Below, piece after piece: positions 1 to 12,800 of a DNA stretch of 64,000 nucleotides. Under the pieces are notes generated by a model. That model made no database searches. It saw only the letters and a program-made list of their open reading frames with translations, and was not told where the DNA came from. Within the stretch, counting starts at the first letter, position 1. The number at the start of each line of letters is the position of its first letter. This stretch comes from Sphagnum magellanicum. Lineage: Eukaryota; Streptophyta; Sphagnopsida; Sphagnales; Sphagnaceae. Location of the stretch: NCBI GenBank assembly GCA_021904315.1, contig CM038908.1:35082001-35146000 (forward strand), given 5' to 3'. The position numbers and the translations under genes are program-made.

Positions 1-1720
1 AAGATATGAAAGATGTATTTTATTTATTCATGTATTAACCACAAAGGTTTTTCCATTTACAAATCATGCGTTTGAATATGTTTTTCCAAAAAATGGTCAT
101 TGAAATGTTATTCAATAACAAAATTCAAATAATTTTCTTTCAAAATGAATTAAAATTTTCTTAAGAAAATTATATATTTATGTACATTACTGAAGGAAAT
201 TTATGAATAAATTTTCAATGCTTTCATTTCAATAAATTATCAATAAGATATGAATGATCAATTTTGAAATTTTGTGTAATGTTTATATGAAATATGGTCT
301 AAATAGAATAAATAGTAGACTATTTACACAACAAGTGGGATAATTTGGGCGTGAAGGAATTGAACTCCATCCTTGGGGTTCAAGTATCAAAGTTCACAAA
401 TGACATTCATTGTGATCAACATTGGAATATTGATCATATATTCTATACCTACTTAAATTACATAAGTTAGGTGGTGATACATGTCAACAATTAATAGGAT
501 GGAAATTAATGAAATTAAAAAAATTGACATAAAAATATATCATATTATTTAATAATATATAATAAATATATAATAATAAATTTTAAAAATGATGTTCACA
601 AGTTTTTGGGTCCAATTTGTAATAATAATAATAATTAATCAATGACTAAATTATCACTAATGATTTCGCATATGTTTTTTATGGATGATATCTTCAACAT
701 CATTGTGCCACATCATGTCCTAAATGATTATTTTCTTAAACAACTTGTCCATTATGACTTTAAATGACACACCCCCAAACTCTTCAAAAGACCCAAAGTT
801 GGGTCCCAGAACAAAACAACAGAAGAAGAGAATTGGGGCTTGCTTTTAACTCACAACACTTTGAGAGTAGGAGTGCATGCTAGAGGTCTGAGATGGGACT
901 AGGATGAACTCATAAGCGAGAGTTCAAGATGAAATCAACTTGCATATCCAAGAAAAAAGGCGATTAATGCAAGTTGAATGGAAGTGGTGCAGCAGACTTA
1001 GTAGGGACAACCTCAAACATAAGTTTTACATAGCCCAAACCTTTGGGAGGAAGCAGCACTCTCCTTCCTATAGTATACTCTATGCCTCTCTATGGGGACT
1101 ACTTCCAAATGTCACTTTCCTTGGGACTCCCAAGTGGGAGTCCCCAAACTGGGACTCTTGTTGTCTCAAAACTTTGAACGTTCATATCTTTCTCAAATCA
1201 AGTTTGTTTTGAGAATGTGAGGACAATATCTTGTAGCCTTTGAAAATATCTTTCTAACAATGTATAGCGCACTTTAATTGGACCTCATTTGACCCTTGCT
1301 TTCAAGGGATTTTTGGTCAGGATTTTCTAGCCCTTTCTTTTGCTCATAACTTATGCAAATTAGGTCTAAATGAACAATGTGAGGGCACTTTAAGCATCTA
1401 TGCTTCAAAACCTTTTTAATGGTGTCCTAGGGACCCAATTTAATGTTTGTTTACCTTTCCAACCAAGGCTTTGAACATCCACAACTCTTGCACAAATGCA
1501 ACTCCCAAAATGGGAGTGCACTTGGGAGTCATTAGGCTTCATTCATTACATTCTCCCCATTTGTAAGAGTGTTTTTCACACCTAAACACACTCTCGGCCT
1601 CATGGTCCCTTGCACTTCACACTTAGTTGTGAACCCAATGTTAAGGTTGTGACATTAGAGCTATTAATCATTTTTGTCATTTATAACTACAATACTAGCT
1701 ATAAATTCAATTATATATTT
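1..1720. other. AT-rich spacer without a recognisable gene
   Basis: No gene or known element is recognised. The first 700 bases are very AT-rich. From about 780 to 1660 the composition is more balanced, but the only longer reading frame (940-1212, 90 residues) has no recognisable motif and no plausible exon context. A short near-palindrome lies at 1124-1143: arms GGACTCCCA and TGGGAGTCC around two bases. Confidence 0.6.
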
Positions 1721-1737
1721 GAAGATTTTTACTAGTG
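1721..1737 (-). mobile_element. Possible CACTA-type transposon terminus
   Basis: Read on the minus strand from 1737, the sequence is CACTAGTAAAAATCTTC. It begins with the CACTA signature of CACTA (En/Spm) terminal inverted repeats. It matches 16 of 17 bases of a plus-strand motif at 27135. The two face away from each other, so they cannot bound one element. No 3-bp target duplication or second terminus could be assigned, so this is only a candidate relic. Confidence 0.25.
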
Positions 1738-1739
1738 AA

Positions 1740-1870
1740 ATGTACTACCTATTTACATACTACCACTTACCCACCTACTTAATCAATGTACTACTTAACT
1801 ACTTACTTACCTACCTATCCACCCACCTATAACCTACCTACCTACCCACCCACCTTTTTACCTATATGTA
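1740..1870. repeat. ACCTACC-rich simple tract
   Basis: The tract is dominated by irregular CTACC, CCACC and ACTTACC units. Similar tracts occur at 14638-14805 and, as regular tandem repeats, just inside the left end of the MULE at 41171-41268; the inverse complement lies inside its right end near 53397-53530. It may be a relic of a related element's subterminal region, but no terminus is visible next to it. Confidence 0.5.
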
Positions 1871-2160
1871 TTACATTAAGTACTTATTGAAAACCTAACT
1901 ATTTAGTATTCTAGATATACATTTATTAAATTTTTAACTACAAATTAAGTGAGTGACTATTTAGGTACTAGGTATTTAATAAGTACATAATATTTCAAAA
2001 AATAATTATTTAATATCAAATTAATTAATCAATTCACAAATTAATCATTAATTTTTTTAGTGTATCTAATTATTTGGCAATTACTTATAAAATAACATAA
2101 TTTTCTATTTATTCAATAATTTTTTGCTTATAAAACTTATTCAAAAAATAATTTTGTTTT

Positions 2161-4270
2161 GATGTTGACTGGTCACCAAAAGGTGTTAGAGCCATCTTGT
2201 CACAGAAGGATAGAAAGCTTGAAAAGGTGGTGGCTTATGCCAATAAGAGTTTAACAGAGGCCCAAAGAAAGTTTCACCCCATGGAGGGGGAATGCTACGC
2301 ACTGATATGGGGCATTATGCAATTCAGGTAGTACTTGCATAGGAACCAATTCATTTTGCAAACAAATCACAAACCACTTGAATGGTTAGCAACAATATCA
2401 GATATGGGGCAAGAGAGGTAGGTGGATCGACATGTTATAAGACTTTAGTTTCAGAATAGTACATTGACCAGGGTTCAAACATACGAATGTTGATGCATTG
2501 AGTAGGAATCCAGTGGGACTAGCCACGAATGATGATGACTTTAGTCAAGAAATCCAGGATATTGGAAGTACACAAACTAACACACCTGGGGCAAAAGGTG
2601 AGATCTTTTATGTTTAGACTAGCAAGAAAACAAAATGGCTCAGTTTTAGGAAATAAAAGAAGGGGCTTTTACAACATCATGAATGTTATTTTGGCATCAA
2701 CCACTGGTGGTATGCTAGAAGCCATCAGTTCTATATGGTCGATGTTGTACTAGAGGAGGATCAACACAAGGAACTTATTCCACATGTTAAAAAAAATGAG
2801 GCAATAGATGCAAAAGGGAGTGAGATTTTACAAGACAGTGATGTGAGACATGCGTTGAAGAGAAAAAGACCTTAGTACTATGATAAACAACATCAATTAG
2901 AGCTAGTATCCGTAGCCTAAGAACTATTTAGATTTGGTGAGCATGACTTGATTTCTATAGACTCTAATGAAAAGGAGAAGTGTTGGACAGACACAAGGGA
3001 CAGTGATATATGGAAGGACATAACTTGCTTGAAATTGTTGCATGAAGGAACATTACTGGACACAATTGAACTTGAGGAATGTAAGAGAGTAAGGAAGAGG
3101 ATATTGAACAATCATTGGCAGGATCAATCATTTTACTTTAAAGGGTTGTTTGTGCCAAGACCAGAAGACCAAATGGGATTGGTAATCCAAATGCATAAAA
3201 ATTTGGGGCATTTTGGAGAAGAGAGGACATTGGCTGAAATTGGCAAAAGGTATTTCTAGCATAATAGGACATAGGATGTAAAACAGTTATAAAGTTATGC
3301 CAATAGTGCCAAATGGTGAGGAAGATGGGGAGTATACGTTCTGAAGATGAAGAATTGAAAATTATAGTTGTTTGTGATCTATTTTATAAAATTGTTATGG
3401 ACATTGTAGGACCATTACCTGAAACCAAGTCAGGAAACAAATACATTTTGGTGGCCATTAAACATTACTCAAAATGGTGCGAGGCAAAGGCAATTGCTAA
3501 TCATGGGGCCAAGACTATAGCCAGATTTTTGGGGGATGATATAATATGTAGATATGGAGTTCCCAAATTTGTACTAACTAATAATGGAGGAGAATGGGCA
3601 GCAGAGTTTGATGTCATGTGCAAAGATTATGGGATTCACCATCAGCATACAACACTTCAATGGCCATAATGCAACGGGATGGCTAAACGTTTAATCAAAA
3701 TTATTAAGCATGGCATCATGGTGCTATTTGTAACACTTGAAAATGCAGACTATTGGGATGAGCAATTGGCTAAGGTTATGTTTGGGTATAGATGCGGGAT
3801 TTAGATTAGCATTAAGTTTTTCCCTTTTATGATATTGATTGGGCGCACACCATGCCTTAGGGTTAACAACTACTTACATTCCTTGACTGTTGTGGTTAAT
3901 GGCAGTGTTAATGTAGGAATCACTGTAGAACAATTTCTACAAAAAAAAAAGTTGATAACAAGCGTCCATGAGAATGTTCTATTCAATGTAGAATAGGCAC
4001 AACAAAAACAAAAGAAGACTAGAAAAGGGAAACAAACCTTTGAAGGGTTGGTTGTTAGATAAACAATGATTAAGATGAAAAAACTAGGAAAGAAAAAGGC
4101 TTTAACTTCTAGTTAGGAAGGTCCATACCAGTTTGTTACGCATGCAAATGGATTTGGAAATCCCGATTTTGAAGAAGGTAGCAGTATATGCATAATTCAA
4201 GATGCTAATGGAAACCAATGGGAAAGATTCCGTAGGGATCTACAAATCTATCATGTTTTACATGATTGAA
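2161..4270 (+). pseudogene. Degenerate Ty3/gypsy pol (RNase H and integrase), 5' truncated
   Basis: Homology begins abruptly at 2161 inside the RNase H domain (DVDWSPKG, VAYANKSLTEAQRKFHP, ECYALIWGIMQF). Frame-shifted pieces follow: VDALSRNP near 2490, then the integrase zinc-binding region at 2948-3258 with HKNLGHFGEERTLAEI. The integrase core runs from 3313 with DIVGPLPETKSGNKYILVA and continues past a stop at 3667 to about 3900. A post-integrase part with NQWERFRRDLQIYHV ends near 4269. In-frame stops include TAG at 2329 and 2419 and TAA at 3667. In the core, the usual catalytic Asp of LTDNGGE is Asn (LTNNGGEW) and the catalytic Glu of NGMAER is Lys (NGMAKRL). Reverse transcriptase, protease and gag are absent. 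The copy cannot be active. Confidence 0.92.
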
Positions 4271-6600
4271 AGAAGTTGAGGAACTTAACTTTTTAAGGAA
4301 GTGAGGGTTACATTTGTGACCAGACAGGAAGTCACTTGGATTTCCATTGTGTGAACAGAAGTTCGTTTTAAGGTTTAGGTTTTGTTTTGAGCCGCCGTCA
4401 ACTTTCTTTGTGTAAGCGGCAAGGTTTATTTCGTTACTGTCTGTTTGTGGCTGTGAGTAGGAAGTTTTGTTGTTTGTGTGTTATGTGAAACAGGTTGGCA
4501 ATAGATGGGTGGCTAAGGGTGCTTCAAGCATGCAAGGGAAAGGATAAATAGATGCAGTTAGACCAGGGTAAAAAGGGGAGCTTGAAGGCGAAAAGGACAG
4601 GTTTGTGGTTTTTGGTGTGCATCTATTATAGATCGTGTAGAATTAAGGCACTACAAAAGTGAGTAGTTGTTGTTTTGATTTCCGCTACGCTAGTAACTAC
4701 ATCATGGTAAGCGATTGTGTTGTTGCTATTGTTAAATTATATAAGGGATTGATGTTGAAGTATGATGATGCACAAAAGGGGTCCGAGTTGTAAAATCAAG
4801 AGCATGTAGAGGGATGCATTCATATGGGATTTTGGTGGAAGCATTCTTGAAATAGTACATTTGTGATGAGTTAAAGCTAGACACTTTAACGGGTATCCTT
4901 AGGTTGGGCAGAATGTGGGAATAAAATGGGAGAGATTACAAAAAATACCCATAGATCCATATTTTGACTAGAGTTCTGTTTTCCCAAGTTGTTGCATGGC
5001 AACTTGGCATTCTGTTGTTGATCCTTAGTTCGGACCAAAAAACATCTTATTTGTGGAATCAAGCAAACATTTTTTTGCATTATGTCATGGGGTAGAGGTC
5101 TAGTTTAGCAACTCATAAAGGACCGAATGAACAGAGAGGGCACTGACTTCAAGCCTAGATCCCACTAGTTTGTGTATTCATGTTATTAGGAATTGTTCTT
5201 GTTAGTAGTTAGACAAACACTACATAGAAGCCCAGAAAGGATTGACAGGTCTGTAGTGTTTGGAGTCTCATTCGAGTATAAAATTTTGTGCTTTGGTGGA
5301 ATAGTAGCACCAATGTGTTGTACCAGTCCTTGAATGGTAGGATATAAGTTGTAGAAGTCCTAGGTATAGAGTTTGGATTTGTAATGAAGAGGTGTTCTTC
5401 ATACCCCTTTCTTTTTGGTTACAGGCCCATATGCCTTTCAAGGTGAAAGATTGTTCTTGAAACTACCTTTCACATGAAGGATTGACCATTAAAGTACCTT
5501 CACAATTTGAAGACTTCTTAGAAGTTTGTGCTTCATGAAAATAAAATAAAAAAGATTGCCCTTGTTCTTGAAATATATTGACCTTTAAATGCCGTAATCT
5601 AGAAATGATTTAAGTTTTTTTTTTTTTTTTTTTTAATTATTTTGCAATTTCAAATGGATGTGAGTGATGAAAATTTAAATATTTGTTAGTTTTCTTTCGG
5701 GGTTGTATTGGGTTTTCTAATAGGTTTCAAATTGTCTATTGTTGGGGGATTCCTACATAGATTTGGGTGAAGTTATGATCAAATAAGTGCATGCATGGCC
5801 ATGTACTTGATTAGCCTGGGAACCCAACTATGAGCATGTAGGATTGCACCAATGAGAGTGGAGGGAATCATAGGTGGAAAACTTTGGAAACTCAAATTTA
5901 TTACACTCAAGTTTTAACATTTGGATCCCTTTGAACTTGTTGCCCATTAATTTCCAAGGATCCTCAAATTCACATTCCAAAAATTGGAAGGTTTCATTTG
6001 TACTTGAAAATTCACATTTTTGCTTGAATTTTGTCTTATGAGTACTTTCCTTCGTCATTTTGAATGCCATATTAAGATGCATGCATTATTATCATGTCAA
6101 AAATTTGTGTTTGGTTGGCAAAACTTTAGATCCAACCTCAAGTAGCACTAGCTTGGAGCTCAATCTAGCTTTGCTATGTCATCAGCCCTTGCTTGATTTT
6201 GATTGAATTTTTTTATCAATTGTAATCACATTTATAAATGAGTAGATTGGACCAAATTTCTAATGAAGTCTTGGAATAGAGATGAAAATGGTTTTGGAAA
6301 AGGCTTCAACTCTTGAGGGTTACAAGCTCATCAGAAGTTACAAATTTTCTAAGCCCTTCCTTGATAACAGAATTAATACATATGAAAAAGCTACATATTT
6401 TGAAAAAGCTATAGTTTTCTTGGGCATAGAAAAATATTGACTATTAGCTTACATATCTTTTAGGACCTTCTTGTCTTTCACATCTTTTCATACAGAAGTA
6501 TATTTTCTCCCAATCCAATTATTGGCCCAAGCCCCGTAAATGATAATGCATGCTATAAAACAACAAAGTGTAATCAATCTCAATTAACATCTCTTGATTT
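4271..6600. other. Downstream of gypsy pol: possible LTR remnant and spacer
   Basis: A purine-rich stretch (AAGGAAGTGAGGG, about 4296-4308) follows pol and could be a polypurine tract with a decayed 3' LTR after it. A second LTR was not found, so the LTR boundary cannot be set. A 20-base T run lies at 5615-5634. No gene is recognised. Short reading frames at 4886-5080 and 5828-6082 (minus) show no motif and are probably chance. Confidence 0.4.
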
Positions 6601-7044
6601 TCTTATGAAATTTTTTGTGAAGTTCTGTTTTCCTGGATTTCCACCCTTCAGGACACACTTCCCATCATCACGGCTGACCTATTGTAGGTCATCGATTTTT
6701 GACATGGAGAAAAATATGGTCGACCTATTACAGGTGGCCAGTTCTGGACATGGAGAGATTTTGACATCTACTTCAAGCCAGCTTGACGTCCTGTAATTTC
6801 TCCTTTTTCTTTTTTCTTACCCCTTTATACATTTTCGTAATCTAGGGTGTGTTTTTTAATAAAGCTTTGCAGGGTTTCTGCCCTTTTTTTTTTCCCAACA
6901 AGTGCCCTTCACATTGAAAGAGTGAACAAAATGTTGGACTTCACATGTGACAAAGAGTCCTACAACTTTTTGCCCTTGACTGGAAGGGCTAGATGCCATT
7001 TGAAGGGCATCGAAGGCTCCAAATGTAAGGCTTACCAGGAAAGA
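6601..7044. other. Spacer with two short open frames, unrecognised
   Basis: Plus-strand frames at 6605-6796 (63 codons) and 6847-7116 (89 codons) are open. I see no domain, signal peptide or splice context that would support them. The second one runs into the 95-bp tandem repeat that follows, which argues against a conserved protein. Confidence 0.4.
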
Positions 7045-7295
7045 ACCAGGAGGGCCAACAACCAGTCAAAAGGAAAGAGTGTCAATCTACAGAATGTCCA
7101 AGTTGCACAAGGCTAGTAGTAGTTGTTTCGGGTGAAAGGACCAGGAGGGCCAACAATCAGCCAAAAGGAAAGAGTCTCAATCTACAGAATGTCCACGTTA
7201 CATAAGGCTAGTCGTAGTTGTTTCGGGTGAAAGGACCCAAGGGGGCAGAACAGCCAAAAGTCAAAGAATTAAAAAGAATCTCAATCTACATGATG
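7045..7295 (+). repeat. 95-bp tandem repeat, about 2.6 copies
   Basis: Copies start at 7045, 7140 and 7235 with the word ACCAGGAGGGCC or ACCCAAGGGGGC. The first two are nearly identical over the full 95 bp, sharing AAGGAAAGAGT, CAATCTACAGAATGTCCA and GTTGTTTCGGGTGAAAGG. The third is partial and more diverged. No function is evident. Confidence 0.85.
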
Positions 7296-7567
7296 ATGTT
7301 GTGTGCAACTTTTAGTGGTTAAAACTCAAAAGTTTTGAGCCTTTTTATGTGAAAGGAAGGTGTACCCATCTGAGCATTTAGTACATTCTATAGCAATAAT
7401 CTCTAAGAGTAGTAGAGGAGTCACTCAATCATCACTTCTCAGCCGCCTACTACCAAACACACCCCAACTACCTATCCTTCTTTTACAGTTGAGACTTGGG
7501 ACCTGCTTGACACACAAAAAGAAAGGCCAAAAAACAGTTTTGTAAGTTTTTAAAGTGTTAGAGAAAT

Positions 7568-7768
7568 ATGGCTCTAAGACACATAGTGAAGGTGGCAAAG
7601 AAGGAGGATGCATCAATTTGTGTGGAAGAGCTCAAGAAAATGCACGAGTCTCTCAAGCCTCATGTGCCCATACTGTCTTTCATAATCTCCGAGAACATAG
7701 GTTTTATTCCCTCCCTTTTGCTCATATCATTTCTGTCCACAACTGAATTTGTCTCATTGGGAAAATGA
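7568..7768 (+). CDS. Small hypothetical ORF (66 aa), doubtful
   Basis: This frame encodes MALRHIVKVAKKEDASICVE and continues into a hydrophobic second half (PILSFIISENIGFIPSLLLI) that could span a membrane once. The start is in a reasonable context (AAATATGGC). I do not recognise the protein. It overlaps other open frames on both strands and ends just before the 70-bp tandem repeat. It could be a first exon, a relic or chance; transcript data would decide. Confidence 0.2.
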   Translation: MALRHIVKVAKKEDASICVEELKKMHESLKPHVPILSFIISENIGFIPSLLLISFLSTTEFVSLGK

Positions 7769-7781
7769 GACAAATTTGTCG

Positions 7782-8053
7782 CTTTCTTCTTTGGTAGAGT
7801 TGGAGGAGATGTTTGGAGTTCTGTGGTTGTCGAGTTTCCAGAGTGTTTTCTTTCTCCTTTGGTAGACTCAGAGGAGAGGTTTTAAGTTCTGTAACTATAG
7901 GTTTCCAGAGTGCTGTCTTTCTTCTTTGGTAGAATTGGAAGAGAGGTTTGAAATTCTGTGATTGTAGTTTTCCAGAGTTTCTTTTTCCCTTTCTTCTCTG
8001 GTAGAATAGAGGAGAGGTTTGAAGTTTCTGTGATTAAAGTTTTCCAGAGTGTT
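7782..8053. repeat. About 70-bp tandem repeat, four copies
   Basis: Diverged copies start at 7782, 7850, 7917 and 7989 (spacings 68, 67 and 72). Each begins CTTTCTTCTTTGGTAGA or a variant and ends with TTTCCAGAGT. The minus-strand open frame at 7882-8334 covers three of these copies. Its repeated peptide (LWKT, ITE, SSILP) simply reflects the DNA repeat, so I do not call it a gene. Confidence 0.85.
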
Positions 8054-9500
8054 TTTGAGCTCAGTGACTTTTTGGGGTTTTGAGCTTGACAATTGTGCCC
8101 AAAACTCTTTCTAAAAGTTCTATTTTTGTCTCTCGACATGATTTTCTTTTTGACTAGTTCCAGTTCCATGCTTAGTTCATCAGGCCATAGGACAGAGCAA
8201 AATAAGCCTTCCATGTCACCATAGGATATCTTTTTTGTCTTTGTCATATCAGGCTGATGGTGTGATGCATTATGGGCAGGCACATATGGATCAGCAGATG
8301 TGGCGCTGATTGTTGACTTCCCTGATGCAGCCACTCTGAAGCTTTACCAAGAGCATCCCTCCATTTGACAGTCGTTCAAAACAACAGATCCATTGCTACA
8401 GAATGGCTTTCTATTCAAATCCCTCTCTCACTTTTGAATAAGCCAGTTGCACAAGTCATGTGAATGTGGAGCTGTCAGTTTCTTCAACTCACTCACTCAC
8501 TCAGAAAATTTGAACAAAGAAGGGGTTAGGTGTTTGCCAGGTTTGGCCTAGAATTTGAAATCTGGATGTATGCTTGACTCAGGGAGGATACTACAGAGGT
8601 ACTTGGCACAACTCTTGGAAGTTCAAGAGTTGCTCATATATAAAAGGATTTGAGAGTGGCTCATGTATACAAAGAAGGATTTGCACAAAGAAGAAATGGC
8701 AGTTTTGCTTCAGGTCACTCAGTGGTTATCAATGGAAAGCCTCAAACAATAGCTACCAGTAAATAATGGAAACAGGCTTTGAACTCTTTGAAAAACGTAA
8801 ATATGCAGTCTGCTGTCACTCCTACGCAAGCTCCACAACAAAAAACAGAATGAAGAAAGGTCTTCAGGTTTTTAGACTGTTGCTGGGTGAGGATGGTTTT
8901 GCTTGTTGCATGATGCAAAAGAAAAAATCTCAGTTGCACTGCATGCTCCTTCAATATGCAGCTCCCACTAGACTGTGGTCTTTGTATCAAAGGTCTTCAC
9001 CAATACTGGGTGTTGACTACTTCACAACCACAGCCACCTGAGTACATCTCCTCTTAAGCCTTTCATCACCTCCATCATCAATCTCTAATGAATCGCTAAA
9101 TCTCTAGACATCCTAAATTGTTGTCTCCAGCACCGCGGAATTTGATGGAGACAACCTAGAATCACCAAACGTTCTGAGAATTCTTCCCAAAATGCTGAGT
9201 AACTCACCCAAGAAAAACTGAAGTCACCAACTACACAATGCTGAAAATCAAAATGAAATCCAGGAAAAAAAAAAAAAAAGCAGAGAAAATCATACTTAGC
9301 TTGAAGTCCAGTAGCCTTTTTGTAGTTGCATCGCCCTCTACCAGCTTCCAGCCCGCACCATTCTCCTCCATACAAAGTAAAACAACAAACATAGAGTTTT
9401 GTCAACATGTCTTACACAATACACGTGATTTATATCCAGACCAAACAGCATCCACTTTACAGCATCGTGGAGAAAACCAACTCTCGCTAAGGAACTTGGA
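8054..9500. other. Spacer, no recognisable gene
   Basis: Several short open frames lie here on both strands, including 8574-8762 and 8766-9041 on the plus strand. None shows a recognisable domain or splice structure. An A-run with G interruptions lies near 9263-9278. From about 9300 the GC content rises towards the disabled reading frame that follows. Confidence 0.45.
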
Positions 9501-9809
9501 ATGGCCCCGAGCAGATCCTGCCTATGTCTGCCAGCGGCAGCTCTGGCATTATGCGCTTCAAGAGCAGATGGCAACTTCTTCTTGGTTCCTCTCGGCGTCC
9601 ACAACTACAAGAGGTGATATTACGCCACACCTACCGATACGGGCGTGGCGATTCACGCCGAATACTACAACGCCGATTCCCCGAGATATGAGATGTTGTG
9701 GAAGCAGTTGGCCGAACTCGACAAGACTACGTTCACGGGCGTTCAGATCGAGGTTCATTACTACAAGGAGGACGACCATACCCTTTGGGTCAGAATCGCC
9801 ATCAACTAA
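9501..9809 (+). pseudogene. Small secreted-type protein frame broken by one TGA
   Basis: Reading from ATG 9501, a 102-codon frame ends at TAA 9807-9809 and is interrupted only by TGA at 9615-9617 (codon 39). The first about 23 residues look like a signal peptide: MAPSR, then a hydrophobic stretch ALALCAS before RADGN. The rest is compact and rich in Tyr, Trp and acidic residues, for example AIHAEYYNADSPRYEMLWKQ and a C-terminal WVRIAIN. The high third-position GC differs from the surrounding AT-rich spacer. I do not recognise the family. The TGA may be a disabling mutation, a sequencing error, or part of a small intron, since GTGATA at the break resembles a donor. A longer overlapping frame (9238-9903) is low-complexity and looks like its shadow. 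Confidence 0.5.
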
Positions 9810-12800
9810 ACGTAATAGTTTCTCTCTGTCATGCTTGCCTTGGTCTTCGTCCTCTGCTGTTCTTCATCTTCGTTCAGATAATACGAGTTGCTTTACTTGT
9901 TGAATGTAGCACGTGCGTGGTGTTTGTCCAAATAGAAAATTGTAAGTCTGTAACTTAGGTTTCGGTACGTGAGTGCTGGCAGCTAAGTAGAGTCGAGATG
10001 GTGACAACAGAGGATTTGGCAAGATGTCAGTACAACAAGTGTGTTGAGTGTCGTATGAGAGAAGCTCAATAATCAAGAGATAATAAAATATATGTTATGT
10101 ATGTCTGATTGTACATCTACGTTGAAACATTCTCAAGTTTAGATGCAAAGTTTGGCCGTTGGAGTGTGTGAAACTGGAATCTCTTGTAGCTGACTTCCAC
10201 CCAGGCATTGACCATTTTCCAAATGAGGGGCATCTTCTTCAGGAGAAAGTTCTAATAGACGTGACCATAGTACGAGGTCATAGCTGAGTACTGATTGGCC
10301 AATTTTCTGAGTACCATCGTCCACCACTGGTCATTACGCATTACGCTTTGTCTTTTTGAGCAATTCTAAGATTACACACGTTTTCTAACAACTCGTGAAA
10401 ACCAAATTGGCAATCTGATGATAGGATTTCGTTATAACCTCCCTGAACCGTTTAATGGATTTTGTGGTGATATGTGGACCTTTTCCAATATTTCATGCAC
10501 CTCGTTGTGTACACCATTCTATAATCTGACCTCTCTTATGCCCATGTACTTCGTGATCATCAGTCTCTGGATGTCAGATTCAAACGTTCAAGTGCTGGCA
10601 ACCCATAATTAATTAAGGACGTGAATTAGAAGGTGTGTTGAGATCATGTCCGCCAACCCAAAGGATGAGGATGAGAACTTTGTCCCTGTAGTAGTCTTCC
10701 ATGCATTTAATCCTAGCTCACCTCCAACTCGGTAATAGCCATGCCACAAAACAACAGAACAGTTAAAACCCCCCCCACTGATGGGCAAGGGCCGTGTTGG
10801 CGGGAGGCGGCATGGGACAATATCAAACATGAAAATTGGGTGCCCTGTACACACATTGTGTTTTATGTGGTGACGTGGGTTGAATTTTGGGTTGAAAATG
10901 AGATGCAGGATGACATGTACATAGTATATTGAAAGTTTTGAGGGAGGTAGAGAAGGGAGATTTTAGCTATATATATTTGAGGTCTTAGTTTTTTTTTTGT
11001 TCAAGAACGTGAAGCAAAAAAACGAATCATTAGATTAAAATTTTACATCCTCGTAGCTTTTTGATATATAAGAAATTCAATCAAAATCAAGCAAAGGATG
11101 ATGAGATAGCAAAGGTAGAGTTAGGTTCTACAATTTTGAACTAATGTTGGCAGATTGAATTTGAAGCTTTACTGGCCCTAAAAGAAATATTAACATGAAA
11201 GTTTTTGAATGAGAAGGTGAATATGAGGATCCTTGTCTAATGGGCAGCAAATTACAAAAGATCTCACTATTAGAACTCCTTGGTCAGATTTAGTAATGAG
11301 TTTGTACAATCAACCCAACAGAATAGGAAGATTGTTTTGAGGGTAGGGTTTGGCAGCCTCCTTCACACATGGGAAAGTGACTACAAGATTTTTTTTTGAC
11401 AAACTCCCCCTTCCTTGCCCCCCTCTAAATCTACTTGGGTTTGCCCAAAGTAGAAATGACCAGAAAGATACTGAATTTGTGCACATACCTGAGAAGAAGA
11501 ATATCCAAAATATGTTTATTTTTTGTTGTGAAGACTCAGTCAAAATGTGAAAAAAAAAAAGGCAACAATGGCATTATTTAAGTATTTAGGGATCAATGAT
11601 TCCATCTCAATAGGGAAACGTGCGGTGAAATTCTCCAAAAATAGAACACATATAAATAAAAAACCTGTTGTATCCATTTATGCATCATAGTTTGAAAATT
11701 GCTGGTTCAGGACCATGGCATATATTTGAACTTCTGTCATATGCACATAGAGAATTATTGTGGTTGTGTCCATGTGGCTTAGGGAACTTAAAACCACCAA
11801 AGCGATAAGCACATTGGGAACTTGGGGAACATCATTATGTGGGAACACATAAATTAAAGTATTCTATGCCCACATTCCCCGCCTACTCCACACAATGAGT
11901 CCTCATGAGTGCATGTTTAGCTGCCTCATTGGTTGGTTACATGCAATTTTTTGGGGTTATCTCATCATTTTTGGCCTAAACTGCAAGAGTAGCACCTTAG
12001 CAACTTTGACACATTGTATGTTGAATAGATAACTAATTTTGAAATTTTCATTATGATTAATAAAATATTCTTGAAGATTCAATATTTTCCTTCACAAAAT
12101 CTTGTTCTTTGCAAATTACAACTTTTTGAAATTTTTAACATTTCTGAAAGTAGTATAATTAATGTGGAAGCTGCAAAGGTACTATGGTAATACCGCTTTG
12201 GAAAAGGGTGGGTATCTATTGTAGGATATCCCACTATTTTAAATATTACAAATATCCCATGCTAAGACTAAATCAAGTTCTTTGAATTCAAATCTAACAT
12301 TTTTGGCATGTGATATGCCCACTGATAGGCCTCACTCGGCATGATGGAGGTTCCAACTTGGGTGCTGGTTCAAGGTGGCCATGGGTGCTTCCCCCTTCAC
12401 TCCCCGCTGCTGCACATCTCGGAGATTCCTACAGAGCAACAAATGTCAGTCGCCCCTAACTGACCTCGAAAACCTTTTGGACAAGTGCAGAAGTATCCAG
12501 ACCTGGTCCTGAATGCATTAACTCTCTACAACTGCAACTGCCATGGTGTGGGTGGAACCAAAAAAAAGGAAGGTACACCAAATACACAGAGTACCTGATT
12601 CTCTCTTACGAACTGAAATTGTTCAATACTTAAAAAAACATTAGGTCTTGATAAAGAGGAAACACACTCCTTAATTCACTTCTTGTAGTGATTTTGAATT
12701 GGACATTAATCTAAGACTGATGTTGGATCAGCCCATTCTGGATTTCCTTTCTTGGGCTATCATGATGGTTGCAGATTCCAAACAATAGACTTGAAACCCT

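Noticed and set aside
1124-1143. Near-palindrome GGACTCCCA-AG-TGGGAGTCC
   Set aside because: Too short to support a regulatory or structural claim; no context.
7882-8334. 150-codon minus frame with repeated peptide
   Set aside because: Its C-terminal half is the translation of the 70-bp tandem repeat; the N-terminal half has no recognisable domain.
9238-9903. 221-codon plus frame
   Set aside because: It starts in an A-rich run, is Ser/Thr/Arg-rich without motif, and overlaps the better frame 9501-9809 in a different register.
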